In this document: positions 26,682 to 34,739 of the stretch, in pieces | Layout of the letters: every line of letters starts with the position of its first letter | Position numbering within the stretch: position 1 is the stretch's first letter | Source: an uncultured Faecalicoccus sp. | Lineage (GTDB): Bacteria > Bacillota_I > Bacilli_A > Erysipelotrichales > Erysipelotrichaceae | Direction of reading: 5' to 3' | Length of the DNA: 58,540 nt | Assembly (NCBI GenBank): GCA_902497095.1 | Contig: CABVDD010000008.1 | Location: 1 to 58,540, forward strand | Translations under genes and position numbers: made by a program | The notes under the pieces: generated by a model | Database searches by the model: none | Seen by the model: only the letters and a program-made list of their open reading frames with translations | Told to the model about the DNA's origin: nothing

Positions 26682-27829
26682 CCAAAAATAAACAATCCAT
26701 CAGACATTGCGAACTAGTTACACACATTGACTCTGAGGAAGATATAAGAAGAATTAAAGACGTATTACTGAAACATAGTTCTGCTATTAAACAGTGGAGT
26801 TACATTATCCATGACAAAGATGAGGTAGAACAAGATCATAACATTGAAGAAAGTGATAATAAACAAGAAGTTAAATATAAGCATAAACATATTCATTTGA
26901 TTATAAAATTTAATCAAGTTCAAAAATTAGAATATGTAGCAAAATGGTTTGATGTTCAACCCAACTTTATTTCAAAAATCAAAGGAAACTGGAATGATGC
27001 AAATTTATATTTGATTCATGCGAATGCTCCTGAAAAACATCAATATGATGTATCAGAAGTTGTAGCAAATTATGACTATAAGGATTTAATAAAATTACTC
27101 TCTATTGATACTAAAGAACTTATAGAAAAAATTTTGGAAGGCAAGTTAGTTCGTGCTGATATAGGTGGTTCAATACCCCCTTATATATACATCAAGCATA
27201 AAAAATTATTTGAAAATGCTTTTGAGGTAGCAGACGAATTGTATTTAAAGGAACATATGAATGATCCTGTAACTGTTTTCTATATTTGTGGACCTAGTAA
27301 CACAGGGAAAACAACTTTAGCTCAAATGTTAGCAAAAAATCTTTCAGGAGGAGTACCCTGTATTTCAAGTTCCTCAAATGATCCATTGGAAAACTATAAA
27401 GGTCAAGAGTCATTGATTTTGGATGACCTAAGACCAGGTGTATTTGAATTAGCTGATTTATTAAAGCTATTAGACCCGCATTTAAGAAGTTCAGTAAAAT
27501 CAAGATACCACAATAAGGTATTAAGGTGTAAGTATATATTCATCACATCTGTGTTAAGTATAGACGACTTTTTTAAAAACATGTACCTCAAGGACAATGA
27601 ACCAGTTACTCAATTTAAACGACGATGTAAATATTATATACAAGTAACACATAAAAGAATCACAACATTCGTATGGAGTGATATTGATAATACATATTAC
27701 CCTATCCCTTCTGTAGCAAACCAAATCGTAGAAGTAATTCGAAAAAAGAATGATTTATCAGACCCTGTGACAGAGCTAATAGAAAATCAAAATTTTATTA
27801 AAGATACAATCAAGATATTAATGGAATAG
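26678..27829 (+). CDS. Rep protein: HUH endonuclease fused to SF3 helicase (CRESS-like)
   Basis: 383 aa. The N-terminal half fits the Rep_2 / pMV158-type HUH nuclease: metal-binding HKHIHLII near residue 70 and the motif with the candidate nicking Tyr (LYLIHANAPEKHQYD, near residue 110). The C-terminal half is a superfamily 3 helicase: Walker A GPSNTGKTT, Walker B ESLILDDL, and motif C YIFITS. This HUH-SF3 order is that of CRESS-DNA-type Reps and of Reps on some streptococcal mobilizable elements. It probably nicks the element origin, drives rolling-circle replication of the excised circle and may act as relaxase with the FtsK-like protein. Confidence 0.88.
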   Translation: MTKNKQSIRHCELVTHIDSEEDIRRIKDVLLKHSSAIKQWSYIIHDKDEVEQDHNIEESDNKQEVKYKHKHIHLIIKFNQVQKLEYVAKWFDVQPNFISKIKGNWNDANLYLIHANAPEKHQYDVSEVVANYDYKDLIKLLSIDTKELIEKILEGKLVRADIGGSIPPYIYIKHKKLFENAFEVADELYLKEHMNDPVTVFYICGPSNTGKTTLAQMLAKNLSGGVPCISSSSNDPLENYKGQESLILDDLRPGVFELADLLKLLDPHLRSSVKSRYHNKVLRCKYIFITSVLSIDDFFKNMYLKDNEPVTQFKRRCKYYIQVTHKRITTFVWSDIDNTYYPIPSVANQIVEVIRKKNDLSDPVTELIENQNFIKDTIKILME

Positions 27830-27838
27830 GAGGATATC

Positions 27839-28099
27839 ATGGAACGAGTGAATAATTATAACGAAAAATTAAGGATGTATACCCGTGAGGAGGTAGGTGA
27901 ATTACTAGGAGCACATAAAGATACTGTTGTTATGTTGAGTGAGGTAGGATGTTTAAAATCTATAAAAATTGGTAAACGATATATGTATTCTTATGAAGCA
28001 ATTAAGAAATTTCAAAATGATTATGCAGGGTTAGATGTATCAAATAAATATAAAGCTTTAGAGGCAAAGAAAAAAATTACAAATAGAGCAGAATATTGA
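27839..28099 (+). CDS. Excisionase (MerR-like winged helix)
   Basis: 86 aa, basic, with a helix-turn-helix of the excisionase / HTH_17 type: YTREEVGELLGAHKDTVVMLSEVGCLKSIKIGKRYMYSYEAIKKF. AGGAGG precedes ATG 27839. Its position just before the integrase gene is the standard one for Xis proteins, which bend att DNA and favour excision. Confidence 0.85.
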   Translation: MERVNNYNEKLRMYTREEVGELLGAHKDTVVMLSEVGCLKSIKIGKRYMYSYEAIKKFQNDYAGLDVSNKYKALEAKKKITNRAEY

Positions 28100-28176
28100 C
28101 CGAAAATGGTCTATACTTATAGTAAGCCTATTATTTCTGCTCTTTACACAAAAGGTACATTAAAGGAGGAATTTTA

Positions 28177-29310
28177 GTGTCAATAAGAAAGGTACCCAAC
28201 AAAAGAGCGAAAAGTGGATATAAGTATCAGGTATATTTTACTTATAGAATCAACGGAGTTTCATACCGATATTGGAAAGGTGGTTTTGATACAAAAAAGG
28301 AAGCACAAGAACATGAGAATCAGAAAAAAATAGAGTTTGCAAATATGGATTCATATGTTGCAGACTGTAAAAAAACATTGAAAGAGGTTTATGATGAATT
28401 CTTGGAAGTAGGGGCTACGGAGTTCCAACACAATACGATTTACAACACCAAAAAGACTTTGCACTATTGGAGCGGTAAAAATGCGACCCTAGATCTAGGA
28501 CGTATGCCAATTAAAGAGATTCGGTATAAAACGCTTCAACTGTTTTTTAATAAAAGAAAAGATTGTGGAAAGCCTATTAATGAAGATATCAAATCTGCTC
28601 TTAGAAGGATTTTTGTTTATGCGATTCGCTGTGAATATATTTCTTCTAATCCAATGGAACATGTCAAAATCACAGGAGTAGAAACCAAGAAGAAAAAACA
28701 TATTCTAACATATGATGAATTACAGACCATTCTTAGGGAATTAAAGAATAAAAAAACATTCGAATATGATTCTCTAACTATGGCTGTCATGATTGGCTAC
28801 TATACTGGGTTAAGATTAAGTGAAGTTATGGCACTTCACAAAGAGGATTTTGATTTTGAAGAAAATATGATTTATGTTCATAGAAAGTTAAACTATAAAG
28901 GGAAAAAGAAAAAAGATATCGAAGCTGTTGAGCAGATGAAATCCAAAAGCTCAAAAGCATTGATACCTTTGCCTAATGCATTAAAACAAAAATTATTGAT
29001 TTGGTTTGAAGTTAACCCTTATCCGATAGTTATCTGTGATGAAGATGGAGGATATTTACACCCTGACTGTTCAGGAAACACAATAAGAAATGTATCGAAG
29101 AAATTAGGAATACCCTTTCATTTTCATTTATTAAGGCATACATATGCTACCCAACTTGTAGATGCAAATGTTGAAATGAAAGTGGCACAGGAATTATTAA
29201 GACATGCAAATTTTAATACAACCATGTCAGTTTATGCTCATGTAAACGATAAGAAAAAACTTGCTGTGGTTGATAAGGTGTTTGGTAATGAAAAAAGAGC
29301 AGTGTGCTAA
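28177..29310 (+). CDS. Tyrosine recombinase / integrase of the element
   Basis: 377 aa from GTG 28177, which follows AAAGGAGGA. It has the N-terminal AP2-like arm-binding domain (RAKSGYKYQVYFTYRINGVSYRYWKGGF), a SAM-like core-binding domain, and the catalytic domain with Arg in YYTGLRLSE, HLLRHTYAT (His-x-x-Arg), a following LRHAN and nucleophile Tyr in MSVYAHV. It resembles Tn916-type integrases. It is the last gene before the right att site and tRNA-Asn, its expected target. Confidence 0.94.
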   Translation: MSIRKVPNKRAKSGYKYQVYFTYRINGVSYRYWKGGFDTKKEAQEHENQKKIEFANMDSYVADCKKTLKEVYDEFLEVGATEFQHNTIYNTKKTLHYWSGKNATLDLGRMPIKEIRYKTLQLFFNKRKDCGKPINEDIKSALRRIFVYAIRCEYISSNPMEHVKITGVETKKKKHILTYDELQTILRELKNKKTFEYDSLTMAVMIGYYTGLRLSEVMALHKEDFDFEENMIYVHRKLNYKGKKKKDIEAVEQMKSKSSKALIPLPNALKQKLLIWFEVNPYPIVICDEDGGYLHPDCSGNTIRNVSKKLGIPFHFHLLRHTYATQLVDANVEMKVAQELLRHANFNTTMSVYAHVNDKKKLAVVDKVFGNEKRAVC

Positions 29311-29337
29311 ATCTGTGCTAAAAAACGCAAAAAATAA

Positions 29338-29388
29338 AACACTTTCTTAATTTGCCCCTTCACATAAAGCATTTATTAAGAAAGTGTT
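29338..29388. repeat. Inverted repeat between integrase and att site
   Basis: ACACTTTCTTAAT and ATTAAGAAAGTGT flank about 23 bases. No strong T-run follows. The same kind of hairpin precedes the att core at 17633 and, decayed, at 17147. It may be both the integrase terminator and part of att function. Confidence 0.65.
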
Positions 29389-29392
29389 AGTT

Positions 29393-29411
29393 TGCAATGG
29401 CGCCTGAAACA
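29393..29411. repeat. att repeat, right end of mobile element
   Basis: Identical 19-bp copy of 17633-17651. It covers the CCA, discriminator and 3' acceptor-stem strand of tRNA-Asn, so integration leaves the tRNA intact. Confidence 0.88.
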
Positions 29412-29473
29412 AGACTCGAACTTGTGACCTGCCGGTTAACAGCCGGATGCTCTACCGACTGAGCTATTCAGGC
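29398..29473 (-). tRNA. tRNA-Asn (GTT)
   Basis: 76 nt including encoded CCA. The acceptor GCCTGAA pairs with TTCAGGC, the anticodon loop is CTGTTAA, and the T-loop is TTCGAGT. Its 3' end is the integration site of the mobile element. A TATAAT lies 8-13 bases before the 5' end on the minus strand. Confidence 0.96.
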
Positions 29474-29552
29474 AACTGCTTAATTATATTAGCATGACCT
29501 CCCCTTATTTGCAATACCAAATTTGAAAAAAATTGAATTTTTTAAAGAAAGA

Positions 29553-29572
29553 GCATCTTACCATTAAGATGC
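29553..29572 (-). terminator. Terminator of the FemABX-like gene
   Basis: GCATCTTA-ATGG-TAAGATGC overlaps the stop codon and is followed on the minus strand by a T-rich tract. Confidence 0.75.
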
Positions 29573-30823
29573 CCTATCTTTATTTTGCTTGTGCATACTG
29601 ATTTTATAAAGAAACTGACGAACAGGTAATATGAAATTTCCAATGTATTCTACAACACAGGCATTAAAACCTCGTTTAAAATCAAATACACCATATCCAT
29701 CTTCACCTTTTTTAAAGAATCCACTTATACCTAACATGTTGTAATAACTGTATCCTTCATCTATTGCTTCTTGTATCATTTCCCATTGAATCGCATAAGC
29801 TCCTCTAAAAGTTCTGAATTGATAATCCATTCCGCTGGACAAATATACTACTTCATCCCCAAATTTCACAAACATAGAACCGGCCAAAGGAACTTCTTTA
29901 TCATATTTTTCTTTTAGATACACCACTTCCTGTGATTTCTTTTGTAAAGAATCATAATATTCCTGAGCTACTTTTAATCGATTTTGTTTTTTCTTTGAAT
30001 TTGGATTTTCCTGTAAGAATTCTTTTAGTTCCTGAATTTCTTTTTCCAGTGGTTCTATTTCAGACTTTAGACTCTGTTCATACTCATCTAAATCCAAATA
30101 AGCATACAGCGTTTTAACATGGTCTTTATAACACGAATACATCGTTTTGAATGTATCCATAGTTACGGCTTCAAAATCATGACGTTGTCCAGCTTCTTGT
30201 TCCATATAATTTAAAATAGATAATTCATCTTCTTTTAAAGCTCTGACTTTAACTCCGTATTTTTGCGCAGTTCGTATATCGTTTCTTGTTTTTATACTAA
30301 AATCGGCAAATACGTCATCCTTTGTTTTACCTCTTAAATCTATTACTGAAATCCATCGACATTGTTTTGTAGTGTCATAGCCATGCTTAAGGGGTTGATG
30401 ATCAAATCCAGCATGTTTTAAATTTTCAACAATATGTTCATTGTTGATACCATCCACTACAACATCTCCATTTTTATCATGTTGTCGTAAAGATATTTTA
30501 GGATCTATCTCCAGATAGATCACGCGTTTTTTCTTCAGTATTTTTTTTAGTTCTTTTGTTACTTTAACTAAAGCTTTCTGGTCTTCATAATCTATAAAGA
30601 AACCTCTAGGGATATATGCATAATAAAAATAATGAAGTAAGTGTACATATCCAATCATAAATACAGAAATAACTTTTTCATTTTCAACAGCCTTATAATA
30701 TTCAACGATCCAACCATCATGTAACATCTTATTGGCCGCATAAACAGACTGAAGAAAATCCGGGTTACAATTTTTTTCTGTATATATTTGGTATTCTTCT
30801 TTTGTCAAAGAAATTAATTCCAT
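29564..30823 (-). CDS. FemABX-family aminoacyltransferase (peptidoglycan bridge enzyme)
   Basis: About 419 aa from ATG 30823, picked because GGAGG lies just upstream. It has the two GNAT-like lobes of Fem proteins, joined by a long charged coiled coil (about residues 235-310) that is typical of the family. Conserved blocks include KTRNDIRTAQKYGV, and AYAIQWEMIQEAIDEGYSYYNMLGISG followed by GVFDFKRGF near the C-terminus. Such enzymes add amino acids from aminoacyl-tRNA to the lipid II stem-peptide side chain in the cytosol. It is a single-gene unit just past the mobile element. Confidence 0.9.
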   Translation of the reverse strand: MELISLTKEEYQIYTEKNCNPDFLQSVYAANKMLHDGWIVEYYKAVENEKVISVFMIGYVHLLHYFYYAYIPRGFFIDYEDQKALVKVTKELKKILKKKRVIYLEIDPKISLRQHDKNGDVVVDGINNEHIVENLKHAGFDHQPLKHGYDTTKQCRWISVIDLRGKTKDDVFADFSIKTRNDIRTAQKYGVKVRALKEDELSILNYMEQEAGQRHDFEAVTMDTFKTMYSCYKDHVKTLYAYLDLDEYEQSLKSEIEPLEKEIQELKEFLQENPNSKKKQNRLKVAQEYYDSLQKKSQEVVYLKEKYDKEVPLAGSMFVKFGDEVVYLSSGMDYQFRTFRGAYAIQWEMIQEAIDEGYSYYNMLGISGFFKKGEDGYGVFDFKRGFNACVVEYIGNFILPVRQFLYKISMHKQNKDRAS

Positions 30824-31044
30824 GTTTACCTCCATTTTAGACACAGCTTCTAGTATAAGTTATTTTTACTCTGGAGTCTATTTTGAATTAATTAACTTTT
30901 TGTTATTTTTAACACTGTCGCAAAATCATATAAAATAGTCTTCATATATCTTTGTAGAACGATAAACTTGTATTTTCATGCATTAAAGTTGACATCAAAT
31001 AACATATCGTTTTACCATAGCATACGTGAAATGAGGTAAAATAT

Positions 31045-31359
31045 ATGCAGTATAAAAATTTTGAAGAACTTCCAAAGTATTTATCAAAAAATGGTATTGA
31101 TTCTCCATTAAAATCGAATATGAGCGAAAAAGAAATGATTCATGCTATTGAAAACATGAACTTATCTGATGAGATGATAGATTTAACAGGGATGAAGCTC
31201 GATGACCAAAATGTAGGGCATAATGTAATCTATCAAGTCTTATCCCTAAATGACAACTTTAATATTCGTATTGTCTACGAAGCCAGTTATGAAGAATACG
31301 ATCATGACTATGATACATGGCAATATATTTACACTACACCTATTGGATGGCTTGAATAA
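31045..31359 (+). CDS. Hypothetical acidic protein
   Basis: 104 aa, acidic, soluble, with no recognised domain. GAGG precedes ATG 31045 and a clean terminator follows at 31372, so it looks like an independently transcribed real gene. The C-terminal third is rich in Tyr and Asp (YEEYDHDYDTWQYIY). Confidence 0.65.
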   Translation: MQYKNFEELPKYLSKNGIDSPLKSNMSEKEMIHAIENMNLSDEMIDLTGMKLDDQNVGHNVIYQVLSLNDNFNIRIVYEASYEEYDHDYDTWQYIYTTPIGWLE

Positions 31360-31371
31360 TCAGTAAAAATC

Positions 31372-31407
31372 CGATATGTATTCTATTAAAATACATATCG
31401 TTTTTTT
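31372..31407 (+). terminator. Terminator
   Basis: CGATATGTATT and AATACATATCG form an 11-bp stem followed by seven T. It ends the 104-aa gene. Confidence 0.92.
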
Positions 31408-31591
31408 ATTTTATTCTCAGTGGCCCTCCAATGATAGACCATACAAGAATACACATCCACGGAAAAATAAACAACAGAAAATACAATCCATTTCCATGTG
31501 CTTTCCATCCAATCGTTAATCCTGTATACAGTGCTAATAGGCTTATCACAATCAAAAATAAACGAACCTTTAAACGAAGTCGTAACATCAT
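31406..31591 (-). CDS. Small two-helix membrane protein
   Basis: 61 aa with two hydrophobic helices (residues 10-30 and 34-55), a basic N-terminus and a good ribosome-binding site (GAGGGAG) before ATG 31591. No family recognised. It lies downstream of ctpA but is separated from it by a terminator. Confidence 0.6.
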   Translation of the reverse strand: MMLRLRLKVRLFLIVISLLALYTGLTIGWKAHGNGLYFLLFIFPWMCILVWSIIGGPLRIK

Positions 31592-31651
31592 CTTATCTCC
31601 CTCATTTCCTTCTTAAATTATCTTTTAAGAAGGAACATGATTTATGTCACA

Positions 31652-31682
31652 ATAAAAAAAGACAATTGTTCTTTAACAACTG
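31652..31682 (-). terminator. Terminator of the ftsX2-ctpA operon
   Basis: On the minus strand CAGTTGTT-AAAG-AACAATTG is followed by seven T, directly after the ctpA stop. Confidence 0.9.
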
Positions 31683-31685
31683 CCT

Positions 31686-33128
31686 TTACTTTGTGATTTC
31701 TTGAATGGCTTGATCACGTTGCACATCGGAATATAAAGTTTCTTCATTATACTTTAATAAAGCCTTCTTCTTTAGTAATTTCCATGTATCTGGATCACAA
31801 TCTCCAGTTTGAGAAAGCCCATTATCTGATTGAAATTGTTTTAAGGCCTCACTGGATGCAGGACTAAAATACTCATCTGTTCGATCAACATTATAGCCTA
31901 AATATTGTAAAAACTGCTGTAGCGCGCTCGCATTGGCATGTACAGTGTCTTTTGTAATCGTTTCATCCTCTAAAGACGATGAATAACTGATTTTAGATAC
32001 ACTGCTAGGTTGCACTTCTATATCTGGTGTAAACCCTTTTTCATGAATTGAATCGCCATTAGGTGTCAACCACTTGGCAATCGTATACTTGATGCTTGTA
32101 CCATCACTAAAAGGAACGGTAGTCTGTTCTGTGCCTTTACCATATGAAGTTGTACCAATTGTGACAACTTTATCTTTTAAATTATCGCGTAAAGCACCAA
32201 TCAACGCTTCACTTGCACTCGCCGTTGTATCGTTTTGTAAAATCACAATTTTATCCATCGGTACATAACCGTAGTTATCATTGGTAGTTTGACTCGTTTT
32301 AGATCCATCTTTTTGTTCTTCCTGAAAGATCACACTGCCTTCTGGCAATAAGGAACTGGCAATATCTACAGCAGCGCTTAAATATCCACCTGTATTACCT
32401 CTTAGATCCAAAACAACTTTTTTAATACCTGCTTTTTGTAGACGAGCCATAGCTTTGGAGAAATCTTCACCGCTATGTTCTGAAAAACTTGTTAAGACAA
32501 TTTCACCATATCCTTCATCTTCATGCAGAGTACAAATTACAGTTTGATCATATTCTGTCGGTGTAATTTTTGTCGTATTTTCTTGTCCATTGCGTGAATA
32601 GGTGATTTCTATACTTTTACCTTCTTTACTTTGAATTCGTTTTATGATTTTCTGCGCATCACTTTGTGAACAAGAAAGTCCATCAACTTCTGTGATAATA
32701 TCACCTTTTTGTAAACCTGCTTGTTCAGCCGGTGAATCTAAAAACACTTCTCGAATTACAAACTGATCATCTTCATTAAGAAAATAAGAAAATCCTAAAC
32801 CAACAGTAGAACCTTCCAATGTATCTGAAAACTCTTTAGCACTTTCTAAATCAAAATACTGCGTATGAGGGTCTTCTTCTAAATCAGTCATTCCTTCAAT
32901 TGCTTTTTCCAAAAGCTTTTGATCAAGATTATCTACATCATCAGAAAAATACCACTCATTTGTCAATAACGAATAAATCGCATCAAATTTATCTTTTTCT
33001 GTTGTATTATCCTGTTTTGAACTTCGATCAAAAATCAAAGGAATCGAAACACCTAAGCCAAAGAATATTAAACAAAGAACTACGATAACAACAGTAAGTG
33101 TATACTCTTTTTTAGCTGCTTTTTTCAT
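31686..33128 (-). CDS. ctpA: C-terminal processing peptidase (S41, CtpA type)
   Basis: 480 aa. N-terminal membrane anchor, then a PDZ domain (GLGFSYFLNEDDQ to QKGDIITEVDG), the S41 protease with nucleophile Ser in NDTTASASEALIGAL and the general-base Lys in YGKGTEQ, and a C-terminal peptidoglycan-binding domain (EALKQFQSDNGLSQTGDCDPDTWKLL). It trims or degrades envelope proteins outside the membrane. It is the last gene of the FtsEX/hydrolase operon, suggesting it controls hydrolase levels. Its ribosome-binding site is part of an 8-G run. Confidence 0.94.
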   Translation of the reverse strand: MKKAAKKEYTLTVVIVVLCLIFFGLGVSIPLIFDRSSKQDNTTEKDKFDAIYSLLTNEWYFSDDVDNLDQKLLEKAIEGMTDLEEDPHTQYFDLESAKEFSDTLEGSTVGLGFSYFLNEDDQFVIREVFLDSPAEQAGLQKGDIITEVDGLSCSQSDAQKIIKRIQSKEGKSIEITYSRNGQENTTKITPTEYDQTVICTLHEDEGYGEIVLTSFSEHSGEDFSKAMARLQKAGIKKVVLDLRGNTGGYLSAAVDIASSLLPEGSVIFQEEQKDGSKTSQTTNDNYGYVPMDKIVILQNDTTASASEALIGALRDNLKDKVVTIGTTSYGKGTEQTTVPFSDGTSIKYTIAKWLTPNGDSIHEKGFTPDIEVQPSSVSKISYSSSLEDETITKDTVHANASALQQFLQYLGYNVDRTDEYFSPASSEALKQFQSDNGLSQTGDCDPDTWKLLKKKALLKYNEETLYSDVQRDQAIQEITK

Positions 33129-33145
33129 ATCGTCCCCCCCCTTGT

Positions 33146-34048
33146 TTAACGTTTAGCTCTCAAACTCTTTCCAACTGCCAACAAGCTGGCCAAAATACCA
33201 ATGACCAAGCCGCAGCCTATCATAGCAAACCCGATATACCATCTCACTTGCGAAATATCTATCAATGAGAAAACACTGGCAAATAAAACTCCATCCATCT
33301 GATCATATAAGATAGGATAGCCAAAGTAAATCAACGCAAATGGAAGCAATGCACCTACTAGTCCAATCAAAATCCCTTGTACTTCAAATGGTATACGAAT
33401 AAAAGTATTTGTAGCACCTACCGTACGCATGATCTTGATTTCATCCTGACGCGAATATATAGTCGTACGTATCGTATTGTATATCAAGTAAAGTGAGAGA
33501 ATCAACAACAAAATCGCAACACCATAGCCAATCTTTCGAACCATGTCTAATAAATTTACTAAACGTGTTACGCTGGAGCCTCCATAAGCCACTGAACTAA
33601 CACCTTCTATATCCTCTATATGAGATGCTGTATCCTCAATTTTAGAACTATCTTTTACTTCGACAAAGAAAGCGTTGGCTAAAGGATTTTCTTGACCTCG
33701 ATACAGACTAAAAGCTTCTCCTTTTTCCTGAATCATCAATTCTAATTCATCATCCTTGCTGGAAAACTTTACAGATGCAACATTAGACACATTTTGAATA
33801 TCTTGCTCTATCTTATCGATCTGATCTTGGTCAACAACTTCAGAATCTAAAACCACATGTACATTCATATCTTGTTCTACATTTGTGGCAAAATGATCTA
33901 CATGCATTCCAATCAATAAAAAACATCCGATCAATAAAGTAGAAACTGCCATAGCACTGATGGCAGAAAGCGTTAAAAGAAAGTGTTTTCGAATTCCTCG
34001 AAACGCATATTTCAGCTCATACCAAAAAAGATTCAACAGACGTTTCAT
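33146..34048 (-). CDS. ftsX: FtsX (copy 1), permease of the FtsEX complex
   Basis: 300 aa with four transmembrane segments: one near residues 22-48, then three from about 175 to the end. An extracellular loop of about 110 residues holds the FtsX pattern (VKFSSKDDELELMIQEKGE, RGQENPLANAFFVEVKD). RTVGATNTFIRIPFEVQG is the conserved cytoplasmic coupling loop. It overlaps ftsE by 4 bases (ATGA). With FtsE it gates an extracellular peptidoglycan hydrolase at division sites. Confidence 0.95.
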   Translation of the reverse strand: MKRLLNLFWYELKYAFRGIRKHFLLTLSAISAMAVSTLLIGCFLLIGMHVDHFATNVEQDMNVHVVLDSEVVDQDQIDKIEQDIQNVSNVASVKFSSKDDELELMIQEKGEAFSLYRGQENPLANAFFVEVKDSSKIEDTASHIEDIEGVSSVAYGGSSVTRLVNLLDMVRKIGYGVAILLLILSLYLIYNTIRTTIYSRQDEIKIMRTVGATNTFIRIPFEVQGILIGLVGALLPFALIYFGYPILYDQMDGVLFASVFSLIDISQVRWYIGFAMIGCGLVIGILASLLAVGKSLRAKR

Positions 34049-34728
34049 AAACTGATATAACCACCCTTCTTAGAATCCTTTACTATGTACCCTTGATCTA
34101 ATGTCACTGTTCTTTTCTTAAACTTTTCGACAAGAACGATATCATGTGTAACCATCAAAACAGTCGTTCCCAACTTATTGATTTTTTCAAGCAACGCAAT
34201 AATCTCCAAAGATTTTTCCGGATCTAAGTTTCCAGTTGGTTCATCCGCAATCAACAATTTAGGATTATTAGCTATAGCTCTTCCAATAGTCACACGTTGT
34301 TGCTGACCACCAGAAAGCTCATTAGGATATGCTCTTGCCTTACTTTTAAGATCAACTAAATCCAAAACTTCATCGACTCGAGCTCGAATCTCTTTTTTAG
34401 AAACCCCTAATACCTCAAGGGCAAACGCAATATTTTCCTGTACAGTTAAAGTAGGAAGAAGACGATAATCCTGGAAAACACATCCTATATTTCGACGATA
34501 ATAAGGAACTTTTCTATGTTTTAAAGAACCTACATCCACTCCATCGACAAATACCATTCCAGAATCTGGAACTTCTTCTCCATTCAAAATTTTAATGATC
34601 GTACTTTTCCCTGAACCAGTAGGCCCAATGATATAAAGAAACTCACCATCTTCGATTGTTAAAGATACACGATTTAATGCATGAACTCCATTAGGATATG
34701 ATTTTGTCACATTTTTTAATTCAATCAT
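34045..34728 (-). CDS. ftsE: FtsE, ATPase of the FtsEX complex
   Basis: 227 aa ABC ATPase with Walker A GPTGSGKST, Q-loop CVFQDYRLLPTLT, signature LSGGQQQR, Walker B LLIADEPTGNLD and H-loop MVTHD. The order hydrolase - ftsE - ftsX supports its role in coupling division to cell-wall cutting. It is the only ftsE in the window, flanked by two ftsX genes. Confidence 0.97.
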   Translation of the reverse strand: MIELKNVTKSYPNGVHALNRVSLTIEDGEFLYIIGPTGSGKSTIIKILNGEEVPDSGMVFVDGVDVGSLKHRKVPYYRRNIGCVFQDYRLLPTLTVQENIAFALEVLGVSKKEIRARVDEVLDLVDLKSKARAYPNELSGGQQQRVTIGRAIANNPKLLIADEPTGNLDPEKSLEIIALLEKINKLGTTVLMVTHDIVLVEKFKKRTVTLDQGYIVKDSKKGGYISL

Positions 34729-34739
34729 GTTTTGACTCC

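Larger units (their letters stand above)
17633..29411 (+). mobile_element. Integrative mobilizable element in tRNA-Asn, about 11.8 kb
   Basis: It is bounded by identical 19-bp direct repeats, the right copy lying within the 3' end of tRNA-Asn. The rightward core module is a 121-aa protein, FtsK-like coupling ATPase, 124-aa protein, HUH-SF3 Rep, excisionase and tyrosine integrase. The leftward cargo is a 1447-aa lipoprotein and an unknown 466-aa protein; a small HTH regulator sits between. No type IV secretion genes are visible, so I infer a mobilizable rather than self-conjugative element. Base composition varies sharply: the lipoprotein gene is clearly richer in G+C than the 466-aa gene beside it. 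Confidence 0.85.

Noticed and set aside
17633..29411. Prophage
   Set aside because: No capsid, terminase, tail or lysis genes; the FtsK-like protein, HUH Rep and integrase fit a mobilizable element.
17633..29411. Self-conjugative ICE
   Set aside because: No VirB4-like ATPase or other type IV secretion genes are present between the att repeats.
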